From Micractinium sp. NFX-FRZ (taxonomy: Eukaryota; Chlorophyta; Trebouxiophyceae; Chlorellales; Chlorellaceae): a stretch of DNA of 64,000 nucleotides. Each line of letters begins with the position of its first letter. Within the stretch, counting starts at the first letter, position 1. A program made the position numbers and the translations under genes. Of this stretch, positions 1 through 9,157 are shown one piece after another. The stretch is from the NCBI GenBank assembly GCA_029339195.1, contig JAPTJF010000018.1, forward strand, positions 62,001 to 126,000, written 5' to 3'. The notes beneath the pieces were generated by a model. It was not told the DNA's origin, made no database searches, and saw only the letters and a program-made list of their open reading frames with translations.

Positions 1-670
1 TGCCAATCAAGGCAAGCGGGGGACCCAGTGAGGGCTGGTTGTGTGGGATAAGTGCGAGCCAAGTGGGTAATTGAGTGGGGGCTGAGTGGGCGCTGGGTTT
101 GGGATGGGTGGGAGGTGGCAGAGAGGGGCCCGCCTGGCACGGCAACTGGGGTTGTGCGCTCGCGGGAGCCAGGGCACAGGCTCAGGGGCACTGGATGACA
201 CCTCCACTGCAGGCGCTGGCTACCTGAGCCCTCTGGCAGGATGGGCTAGTGGGGCCCGGGTTGCTGAGGGGCGAGCTCTTCTCTTGCACTTGGCATTGTT
301 GATGCTGTGGCGCTGGCCAGCGTGCCAGCCCGTAGTGTGGTCATGCACTCGTGAATGCGCTGTTGCATTTCTTCCTCCTCCCTGCCTGCATCATGCGCCG
401 ACGTGCTGTTGCATTTCCTCCTCCTCCCTCCCGCTGACATGCGGTTGCATTTTCCCTCCCTATCTCTAACGTGCTGTTGCATTCCCCCTCCCCCGGCCCC
501 CGCAGGCTGCGCTGACCAAGGCCCAGGAGGCACGGCCCGGGGAGGACGTGTCTGAGGAGGCGCGCCAGAAGATGCAGCGGCTGCTGCAGGCTGGGGGGTG
601 GCTGAACGAGCAGGAGGCGCTGAGCATGCCGGCATCCTGCTGGTTTGTCAGCGCACGCAAGCCAGAGTGA
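1..670 (+). CDS. SAM-dependent methyltransferase, tandem copy 1 (3' end only)
   Basis: Only the end of this gene lies in the window. Bases 1-11 finish the exon that encodes the ...PIK segment, and the last exon is 506-670, ending in TGA at 668-670. The last exon encodes a 54-residue tail with KAQEARPGEDV and CWFVSARKPE. It is nearly identical to the tail of the complete gene at 1144-4992, so this is a tandem duplicate. The single visible intron begins GCAAGC after AAG and ends CCCGCAG, so it is a GC-AG intron; the reading phase is 0 on both sides. The intron carries a short tandem repeat just before the acceptor. The methyltransferase assignment is inferred entirely from the neighbouring full copy, because the SAM-binding exons are outside the window. 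Substrate is unknown. Confidence 0.8.
355..505 (+). repeat. Tandem repeat leading into the last acceptor of methyltransferase copy 1
   Basis: The phrase GTGCTGTTGCATT followed by a pyrimidine run recurs about every 40-50 bases up to the functional CCCGCAG acceptor. The units look like copies of the 3' splice-site region. The same phrase precedes the homologous acceptor at 4827, where GCTGCGCTGACG at 4788 is a decoy copy of the exon start. Confidence 0.65.
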
Positions 671-1143
671 TGCCTGGCTGGCTGCTGGGTCAGCACATGT
701 AAAAGGGATGCACGCTGCCTGCTGGTTTGTCACCGCTTGCAAGCCGGAGTGGTGCCTGGCTGGCTGCCTGATGGTTCAACGGAGCCTAGACGCCGGAGGA
801 AAGCCGTGTTCTGGAGCAGAGCCTGAATTGACGCAGGGGCAGTGGGAGGGTCCAGGAAACTACCGTCATCGGATGGCTGGGTGCGTGCCGCACGGCGGGG
901 CTCAATGCAGGTGGGCATTAAAGCTGCACCGGCCAGCAGCGGGCGGCAAAGGTGGCGGCGAGCGGCGGCGCATGCATGCTGCCCCGCACCTCCGCCCGAC
1001 ACTGCGTGGGTTGCGCATGCTGCCGCTGCAGTCGCTGCTGTCCGTGTCCCAGCTGTGCTATGTGCTGTCCGTCTGCCAGCTCGGCGACCCTCTTCACCAC
1101 TGACGTCAGCGCGGCACTCCCGCGGGTGCAGCTCTTTAGCAGC
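671..1143. other. Intergenic segment between the two methyltransferase copies
   Basis: At 719-765 there is a decayed second copy of the end of the upstream coding region: CTGGTTTGTCACCGC followed by a tail-like stretch without the stop. The rest has long open frames on both strands, as expected in GC-rich DNA. One minus-strand frame over about 1005-1230 looks helix-like, but I could not attach splice sites to it. No gene is supported. Confidence 0.45.
698..702 (+). promoter_or_regulatory. Candidate TGTAA polyadenylation signal
   Basis: TGTAA is the usual polyadenylation motif in green algae. This one lies 28 bases after the stop codon of methyltransferase copy 1, a normal distance. It is a motif match only. 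Confidence 0.4.
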
Positions 1144-3738
1144 ATGTCGTCCAACATAGTAAGCGCAGTGATCGCCCACATATCGACCAGGGCTCCGCCG
1201 GGGCTCCTGAACGCATCTGCCACCGCGGGTGGGTGAGGCTGCGCCGCTGAGGCGGCGCCGCTGAGGCGGCGCCGCTGGTGCGGCACTGCCAGCGCCACCT
1301 GAGCCACACACTCCCCCGGCCCTGTCCGGCCCATTGCAGAGCGAGGAGGAGAAGGTGAAGGAGCAGAAGCACAAGATGGAGACAATGTGGGAGGCGGCGG
1401 CAGCCGCATGTGAGCGTGGGGGGCGGGCAGGGCAGGCAGCCCCGCCACGGGCACACACTGCCGCACCAGGCAGGGCTGTACCTTCCTGCTACCACACCTG
1501 TTGTGCACTGGAAGCGCCGCCCAGCACAGCCTGGCTGCACCATGACAAAATTTGAGATGCTGATGTGCACACTGGGTGCATGCTTAAGGCTCCACCACCC
1601 TGCCGGCTCCAAGCTGAGCGCATGCCCGCCCACCTCCCCGCGCTGCTCGCCCACTGCATCCGTCTGTGGCCTGCCCTGCTGCCCCTCCCATGCGCTGCTC
1701 CCCTCTCTCCCCCCCCGCACACCCCACCTGAGCGTAGTCCAGCCACCATTCTCTGCGGCGTCTCCCCCAGGGTTACTGTTGACATCAGTCATGTCCGGCG
1801 CTGGGCGGCACACGGAAGCTCAACTTCTGGAGTCCTCCAGCCCGTCTTGCCCGTTCCCCATTGACATGCAGACTCCAACTGGGTGATTGACAACCACCTG
1901 GTGCTGGGACTGTACCCCGAGTTTGAGTCTTTCATGGCGCCGGAGCTCAAGGGCAGGGCGGGGGCACGCATCCTGGACGTCGCCTCGGGTGGGTCGGCAC
2001 ATAAAGCAGTTTGCCCAGCGTTGAGATTGCGTGGTGGGGGGGGGGGGGAAGCGGGGTGAGGTGGGGGAGACGTGTACAAGGGCTATAGGTGCGGGAGGCG
2101 GGCAAATGCGTATGAGCCACGGGTCAAATAGGGCAAGTGTGTCGGCCCAAGGAAAGGAGTCCCTGCTTGCTTGCCTGCCTGCCGCCTGCCTGCCACCTGC
2201 CTCGTCTGCTGGCGTTGTCAGCCAGGGCGGCCTTCGGACGCTGCGCCCATGCTCACTGCTACGCCCCTTACCCCACCTCTCCACTGCGTCAAGCCCACAT
2301 CCCACCCCCCATCCAAGCACCTTTTGGGGATGGGGGGTCCCCCGCTGATGTCAAGCCCCATCCCCGCACCTTTTGGGGATGTGGGGGCCCTCGCAGCCAG
2401 CGGGGAGCTGACAGCAACTCTGGCACTGCACTACCCAAGGCACGGCTCGTGTTGTTGCCACCCATCTGGCACATGCCCCATCCCACACCCTCGCTTGCCC
2501 CCTGCAGCCAGCGGCGAGCCGGCGGTGACGCTAGCCACTGCGCTGCCCGAGGCTCAGATTGTGATCGCTCACCCAGCACATGCCCCATCCCACACCCTCC
2601 CACTTCCCCTCCTGCAGCCAGCGGCGAGCCGGCGGTGACGCTGGCCACCGCGCTGCCCGAGGCTCATGTGGTCAGCACAGACCTGGCACAGGCCTATCTG
2701 GAGCTGGGCAAGGCGCGGGCAGCCAAGCTGGGGCTGGGCAACGTGAGCTTTGAGACGGCGGATGCTGAGGACCTGCACCGCTATGGGGATGGCAGCTTTG
2801 ATGGGGTGGCCTGCTCCCTGGGTGGGTGGGGTGGAGGAAACGATAGGGTGGTTGTGGGTGGGTGGCGTGGGCAGATGCCAGCTTCCACGCTGTATCGCGT
2901 TCGCCAGGTGGGTGGGCAGTGGATGATGGGCTGGGCGCTGTAGGATGTGGGTTAGGCTGGGAAACATCGGCTTTTAAGGCTGCAAATGCAGGGGACCTCC
3001 GAGCAGGCCTCATAATCATGCCAAACGACGGCCGAGGCACTGTACTGCAGCTTCCCTGTTGCATTCCCTGTTGCATTCACCGTTGCATACACTGCCTGCC
3101 TGGCTGCCCCCCTGCAGGCCTCATGTTCATGCCCAACCACGGGCAGGCGCTGCGCGAGTTCCGCCGCGTGCTCAAGCCGGGCGGCCTGCTGGCGGCAACC
3201 GTGTGGCGCACAGAGGAGCACGTGAGTCTGTTCGCGTGCAGTAACTATGCTAAGCACAGCGCACACCCAAAGGGCTTCAGTTACGGGGGCGGAGCAAGTG
3301 GGTGTAGCAGGTGAAAAGGGCTACTGGTGCGCTGGGGTGAGTACTCACCGTTTGCACCACTACTAGTTGTGTTGCCCTGCCAGCGGGTTGTTGCAGGTAC
3401 AACGGGTTGTTGCCGCGGGGGGGGGAAGGGGGGGGTCCCCCGGGGGGGAGGCCGGGAATGGAGGGTATGGAGCAGCGTGGCCACGCGCTTGCAGAGCCCT
3501 CCCATGGCCGCCTGCACCTCCTCACCAGCGCAAACACATGTATTTGTCAGCGTTGTGCTGTGCGCTGCTTTCCCCCTCCCCTGCAGGTCCCCCTGTTCAG
3601 GGTGGCAGCTGAGCTGGCAACGGAATACGACCCCTCTGTGGTGGTGGCCGTGCGCTTTGGTGACCCAGCGGGGCTCCTGGCTGATGTGGCGGCAGCTGGC
3701 ATGGGCGACGTGCAGTGCAAGGAGTTGCAGGTGCGGGG

Positions 3739-3773
<35 letters not shown>

Positions 3774-4992
3774 CTGGGCCAGGGACAGAGGCAGGTCTGC
3801 ATGGGGGCGGCGCCGGGAGTTTGTGGGCAGCAGGGACAGCGGTGTGCAGGTGCAGGCTGTGGTGTGCATGTCAAAGCGCAGGCTGGATGCTTGCCCCGCC
3901 ACTGCTTTGCTTGGGACCACCGATACTGTACCAGCACGGCCCCCCACACCAAGCCCCATGGGACACCCACCCAGCTTGACACATTGCGTACCTGCTCTCC
4001 CCAAGCCCGCCTCGAACAGAATGCAGCCAGACTGCATGTATTCCTTTCTTCAACAGAACCGGTATCTGCATCCCCTCCATCAGGAGTGTTTCTGGCATGC
4101 GATTGCAGCCGGGATGAACGTTCTGGCAGAAAGCTGTGCGAGCTGCACCTGGCGTTTGGTTGGGCTACTCTAGCATTAGTCAACACCACCATTTATCTGT
4201 ATCCCATCCCCTCCAGGTTGATTTCCGCATGCCGGACAACATTCCACACCCGAACTCGACAACCTGCCCTCAAAGAACACACACCCATGTTGCATGTATC
4301 AAACAACAAACAACATAAGTGGTGTCTGCATCCCTCCAGGTGGAGTACCACATGGCGGACGGCACGTGGTGGAAGGGGCTGACAGAGATGCCGCTGCCAA
4401 TCAAGGCGCGTGGGAGCTGGGTAGGGGATGAGTGTGGGATGAGTGGGAGCTGAGTGTGGCATGAGTGGAAGCTGAGTGGTAGCTGAGTGGGAGCTCAGTG
4501 TGGGATGAGTGCGAGGCGGCAGAGATGGGCCCGCCGGTGAACGCAAGTGGGAACCTGCACTCGCTGGAGCCCGGGGCACAGGCTCAGGTGCACGGGTTCA
4601 GACCTGCAGTGCAGGCAGTGCCTGCTGTAGCCCTCTCAGGGGACGGGCTGGAGGGGCCCGGGGTGCCAAGGTATGAGCTCCTCCCTCTCACCTGGCGCCC
4701 ACGCTGGCCAGCACACCAGCATGGTGTGCGGTCGTGCACTTGAGCTCGTGTGCTGGTGCATTTCTCCCCCCTCCCCGCAGGCTGCGCTGACGTGCTGTTG
4801 CATGTATCCTCCCTCCCAGCCCCGCAGGCTGCCCTGGCCAAGGCCCAGGAGGCGCGGCCCGGGGAGGACGTGTATGAGGAGGCCCGCCAGAAGATGCAGC
4901 AGCGGCTGCAGGCTGGGGGGTGGCTGAACGAGCGGGAGGCGCTGAGCATGAAGGCGTCGTGCTGGTTTGTCACCGCCCGCAAGCCAGAGTGA
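1144..4992 (+). CDS. Class I SAM-dependent methyltransferase, tandem copy 2 (complete)
   Basis: Exons are 1144-1158 (tentative start, MSSNI), 1340-1409, 1872-1988, 2618-2821, 3118-3221, 3587-3730, 4340-4405 and 4828-4992, giving 294 residues with consistent phases. The product has the class I methyltransferase layout. Motif I is ARILDVASASGEP (about residue 60), which binds SAM. A DLAQAYLELGKAR segment follows the second strand. Next come FDGVACSLGLMFMPNH (motif post II) and REFRRVLKPGGLLAATVW (motif III). This resembles the Methyltransf_11/UbiE-like group; no targeting peptide is evident and the substrate is unknown. The first exon is the weakest part, and the start could instead be a Met inside exon 2. 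Intron 4406-4827 begins GCGCGT, at the same place as the GC donor in copy 1. Three exons carry decayed duplicate edges in the preceding introns, and the 3' end is followed by three decayed copies of the CWFVTARKPE coding end. Confidence 0.85.
2397..2617 (+). repeat. Two upstream copies of the exon-4 acceptor and exon start
   Basis: CAG|CCAGCGGCGAGCC occurs at 2508 (near perfect) and 2397 (diverged) before the functional copy at 2618. Spacings are 111 and 110 bases. The upstream phrase CACATGCCCCATCCCACACC is repeated too, so the unit spans both intron end and exon start. Splicing into the first or second copy would run into intron sequence. Confidence 0.85.
3007..3117 (+). repeat. Decayed copy of the next exon start
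   Basis: GAGCAG|GCCTCATAATCATGCC at 3001-3022 matches GCAG|GCCTCATGTTCATGCC at the functional exon start (3118). The spacing is 111 bases. The copy has lost a clear continuation of the frame. Confidence 0.75.
4084..4339 (+). repeat. Two decayed copies of the exon start at 4340
   Basis: Three blocks start after a TCTGCATCCC...CTCCAG-like stretch, at 4084, 4217 and 4340. The second reads GTTGATTTCCGCATGCCGGA against GTGGAGTACCACATGGCGGA in the real exon. Spacings are about 133 and 123 bases. Confidence 0.65.
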
Positions 4993-5616
4993 TGGCTGTC
5001 TGCTGGTCCATCAGAGCTCAGAAGCCGGGGCGTGGGCGGCCTGCTGGTTCATCACCTGCTTGCAACCCGGAGTGCGCCAAATGTATGAGGTTTAGGCGGT
5101 GCGGATATGAAAACTTCCTGCTGGTTCCTCACCCGCACATGAGCCAAGTGAGGCCTGGCCGCGTCCTGGGGCATTGCTGCGCTGGTGGTGCATGGCAAGT
5201 GGTGTGTGCCAGCGTCAGCGCACCAGCTCGTGAGCTGAATCCGTGTGTTGCTCAGCTGCTGCACACGAGTAGCTCCCCTCCCTTCTCCAACCTGCTCTCC
5301 TGTCCCCCGTCCTCCCAACAGAACGTTCTGTTAGGCTCCAGCCTCCCAACAGAACGTTCTGTTGGGTTAACCAGCACGCCAGGTCCCGCTGCTGCGCTTG
5401 CCCCTCCTCGACCCTTCCTTGCCCCTCCTCGTTTGTGTCTTCCGTGAGCTAGCTTCACATGAATGTCATGAAAGAAGAGTACAATCAGGCAGCAGTGCAT
5501 AGGAGGAAAAGAATGAGGCAGGTACACGGATTGAAGGGATTAGGGTTTGAAGGGAGGGAACCAGGAACAAGCAGCCAAGGAGGACCCAGGCTCTGGCCAA
5601 TGACCATGACCACCAT
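4993..5616. other. Convergent intergenic region with decayed coding-end copies and twin palindromes
   Basis: Decayed copies of the methyltransferase coding end start near 5002, 5043 and 5120, each beginning GCTGGT. At 5317-5332 and 5345-5366 sit two copies of a palindrome with core AACAGAACGTTCTGTT; the second extends to 22 bases of perfect symmetry. The region separates a plus-strand and a minus-strand 3' end. No gene is seen. Confidence 0.6.
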
Positions 5617-8600
5617 TCAGGGTGCTGTGGCGCTGCCAGCGCAGAACTCTTGCACCGCCTGCAGGCTGCCCAGCGGCGGGCTGCCTTGCTGCATCCAAGT
5701 TAGCATGCGCCGGTCGGAGGGTGAGAGCTGGATGGGAGGCGGGATGGCGGGTGAGGCTGAGACCCGCCAGCGGGCAGCGGGGCTCAGCACCCATGCCGCT
5801 GCAGCACCAGCCTCCAGCAGCAGCCGCTCGCCCCAACGCTGCAGCCGGCTCAGCAGCTGCTGAGCGGCGGTGCCTGGGGCGCCGCACTGCTGCTGCTGGC
5901 GTGGCGATGACTCAGCTGGCGGCGCCAGCTCAGCCAGCACGCTGCACTGCCCGCTGTGGTCGGCGGCGCTGCTGCTGTTGGCGGGGCGGGCGGCCATGCA
6001 GGCCAGGCTGCGGTACATGAGCTCTGTAAGCGGTACGAAACCAAGCTGCTTGGCCTCCGCCTGCTCCGCCTGCATGGCCAGCAGCTGCCGCAGCTGAGAC
6101 TCGTTCATGCACAGCGCTGCGCCATACAGCCCTTCCTCTGCAACATCATCACCCTCCTCGCCGTCTGCCTCTGCCGCTGTATCCTCCTCGCTGCCTGCCG
6201 CCGCCGCAGCAGCGCCAACCTCTGCACTGCCTGCTGCCGAAGCCGCGGCACCCTCCTCGCTGCCTGCCGCCTCCACCTGCTCGCCTGCAGCAGCGGCAGC
6301 AGCCCGCAGCAGCTCTGCCGCCTGCGCCTCCAGCCCCGGCATGCGGCGGTGACGGCCAGCCAGCAGGGCCAGCAGGGAGCGCACGAAGCCTTCCTTTTGA
6401 ACATCAAAAGGATTGTCCAGCTGGCACGTCTGGCCGCCGCTGCTGCCGCTGCCACCGCTGCTGCCGGCAGCTGCGTCAGAGCTGGCGCTGGGGCTGCTGC
6501 GGTCTGTGCTGGTGCCAGTGTCTGCGCTGCCACCACTGCTGCCGCTCTCGCTGCTGCCACTGCTCTCGCTGCTGCTTCCATCGCCGCCGCTGCCGCCGCC
6601 GCTGCTGCCGCTGCTGCCGCCGTCGCTGCCATTGTTCTCAGCGCCGCAGCCCAGGAGCTTGCGTGCCATGGAGGGCAGGAAGTTCACCTCCACCAGCCAG
6701 GGCTTTAGGGAGGCGTCCACCAGAAAGTCGACTCCCAGCACCTCAAAGCTGCCGCCCTGGAAACCAGGCAGCGCCGCCGCCGCGCGCCGCACGTTGGGCA
6801 GGCCCGCCGCCAGGCTGGCGGCCACCGCGGCATGCAGCTGGCGGCGCAGGCGGCGGGGCGCTTCAGCACTGCCGGTGGTGGCCTCCAGGTGGGCTTCCAG
6901 TTGGGAGAGGCTCCAGGGGGCTGCTGCCTTTCTGTCCTGGGTCCACAGGTTCACAATCAGCGCATCGGCGGACTGGTCTGGGCGCTGCAGCTGGCCAAAC
7001 ACCACCACGCCGCCGTCAAAGAGGTAGGCCCGGGCGGGGGCGGCACCCGCCAGCACCGCCCACAGCCTGTGGGAGCAAGGAGGAGAGACAGGGGGGCAGT
7101 AGTGCGAGGGGTCGGCGGCAGCTAATGTAGGAGTGGGGTGCGGTGGCCCACAGCCGGCTTCGCTGTGCAGGGATTCTGCCCGCCCCAGCACAGATCCCTG
7201 CTCGCCTGGCCATCCATTGAAGCCGGCTCCCTGCCCGCCGCATCCGAGCACCCTCACGCTGCCGCTGCCGCCACCACGTCACCCCTCTGCCCTGCGGCTT
7301 AAACAAGTGCCTCTTCCCTCAAACCAGAAGTGATGTAAAAGAGCAGCCCCGCCAGCAGGAACTGCTGGGCCCTCCCAAAAACTCTGGGCCAGCAAATGTG
7401 CCTACGAGCAGAACCACCCCTCAACCACCCCTCAACCACCCCTCAACCACTCCTCAAGCACCCCTCACCTGATGTAAAAGGGCCGCCCCTCCACCAGCAG
7501 CTGCTCTCCAAGAAACCTCTGGGCCAGCACGTGCTTCAGGGGGATGCCCGGGCCACGGGAGGCGCCCGGGGCGCGCTCCAGGGCGCGCGCCAGCGCTTGG
7601 TGAGGTGGCGCCACCCCCACCCCCTTGCCACGGTGCACGTCCTCTTTGAGCACCCACAGCCCGCTGTGCCCGCTGCGCTGCTCCTGCAGGCAGGGGTATG
7701 TGATGTGCGGGGAGGGGCAGGCAAGGGGTGCCCAGGGAGCAGGAGGCGGTGGTTGGGTGGCGAGCAGCGGAGTGGGTGAGGAACGGGCGGGTTGAGGCAG
7801 CGGTGAGGGGCACTAACTAGTGAGGGATACGCAGCTCCTCACGCGTGCATGAGCATGCCCATGTGCGCCCAAAGCCCGGCCACGCACATGGAGCACATGA
7901 AGCACACATGCTGATGCACACACACACGCGCAAATGCCCCTCAACCCCTGCACACACATGCATGCATGTAAACGCTTGCAGATGCCCAGCACGGCACATA
8001 TGAGCAAACAAGAACATCCCCTCAAAGCGCCCGCTCGCCCACCTGCCGCATGCGCGCTGCCATGTCGGCATACTGCTGGGGCAGGCGGAAGGAGAGCGGT
8101 ACAATGCCCCAGGCGGCGGGGCCGTACGCCGCCTCCAGGCTGGCCACCAGCCGAGCCTTGTCAGACAGAGCTTGCGTGCCTGGCACACAGCTGACAGCGT
8201 GGGAGGCGTTCAATTGGCGCTTGAAGGCTTCGTAGCAACCCTGTGCACAGTGAGGTGCGGGGAGGAGCAGAGCGGGGGTGGGCACTCAAATGGGGCGTAG
8301 ATTGGTAGGGATGGGCAGGCTGCTCTTAGTCGTGGCGGCCACCCAGCTAGAGCTGTTGCCAAGCAGCCAGCCTGGCCCTCTCTGCCCCTGGCTTCCATTC
8401 TCTACCACCGCCACAATCCGTGCCCAGGCAACTCACCGCTCTGCCCGTCCACAGCAAGTCCGCTTTCGAGGTCTGCTGGTAGCTCTTGAGATGGAACACG
8501 CGGTTGCGGGCATCGCCAGCCAGCACAGCGCCGCCGCCACCGCCTCCGCTGCCGCTGCCATCGCCCGCCGCTGCTGCCGCCAGCGCCTCGCGTAGCAGCA

Positions 8601-8853
8601 CTGTCTCGCCTTCTGCGAAGAAGAACTCATCGATCCAGACACGCAAGGGGCTGGTGGGGATGGGGCTGGCACCGGTGGTGGGCGGCGCAGGCGGCGTGTG
8701 CTCGGCGGCGTCCGCAGGCGCCGACAACGGCGGCGGCGCGCTCAGCTCAGCGGGCGGATGCTCGCTTTGCGCCACAGCACAGGTCATGGCCACAGTTGCC
8801 AGAAGGCAGCATAGCCGCCACCATGTAGCTCTGCCAGAGCGCCTCGGCGCCAT
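5617..8853 (-). CDS. Tubulin-tyrosine-ligase-like (TTLL) protein with signal sequence
   Basis: Four exons on the minus strand (8853-8437, 8240-8043, 7683-7469, 7066-5617) give 759 residues with matching phases. The TTL fold, an ATP-grasp amino-acid ligase, is shown by WVLKEDVHRGKGVGV (nucleotide-binding Lys and Gly-rich stretch), LLVEGRPFYIRLWAVL, ARAYLFDGGVVVFG and KPWLVEVNFLPS (metal/ATP-binding Glu and Asn) near residue 400. Family members add Tyr, Glu or Gly to tubulin or other proteins. The N-terminus has a strong hydrophobic segment (WWRLCCLLATVAMTCAVA) after a basic start, reading as a signal peptide or anchor, which is unusual for a tubulin modifier. The region after the TTL domain is low complexity (Gly/Ser, then Ala/Glu) before a more ordered C-terminus. 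The start is the first in-frame ATG before the hydrophobic segment. The substrate cannot be told from sequence. Confidence 0.87.
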
Positions 8854-9157
8854 CACCGCCAAGCTGTGCAGTTGAGCTGGCTGCTGCAATTTAAGAAGAC
8901 ATGGACACTTGATTGAAATAAGTAAGAGCCCTTGCATTCTTTCACACTGGCACCCTGCGTGCTGTGCTGTGCACCTGTGCGAGCGTAGCTGGCAGCTGAT
9001 GACAACCCTTGCTGCCAAAACTGCACAGGCCGCACTCGCATGTCGCCTCGCTCGCCCATTTGCAGTCACAATTGTGCTTCGCAAGTCGAGCTTGAGACAG
9101 TGAAGCAAAGAGGGGCGAAGTTGCAGCTCTGCGGTGCCCCTCGACCTCCGCCGCAGT
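8854..9157. other. Short divergent promoter region
   Basis: These 304 bases separate the start codons of the minus-strand TTLL gene and the plus-strand membrane-protein gene, so both promoters must lie here. No canonical TATA element stands out. Confidence 0.5.

Noticed and set aside
730..1813. Long minus-strand open frames over the methyltransferase 5' region
   Set aside because: They overlap supported plus-strand exons, have GC-driven composition and no phase-consistent splice structure. Only 1005-1230 looked protein-like, and it could not be extended.
2397..4339. Exon copies as alternative coding exons of the methyltransferase
   Set aside because: The copies lack donors or lose the frame, and the SAM-binding fold needs the functional copies, so decayed duplicates are more likely.
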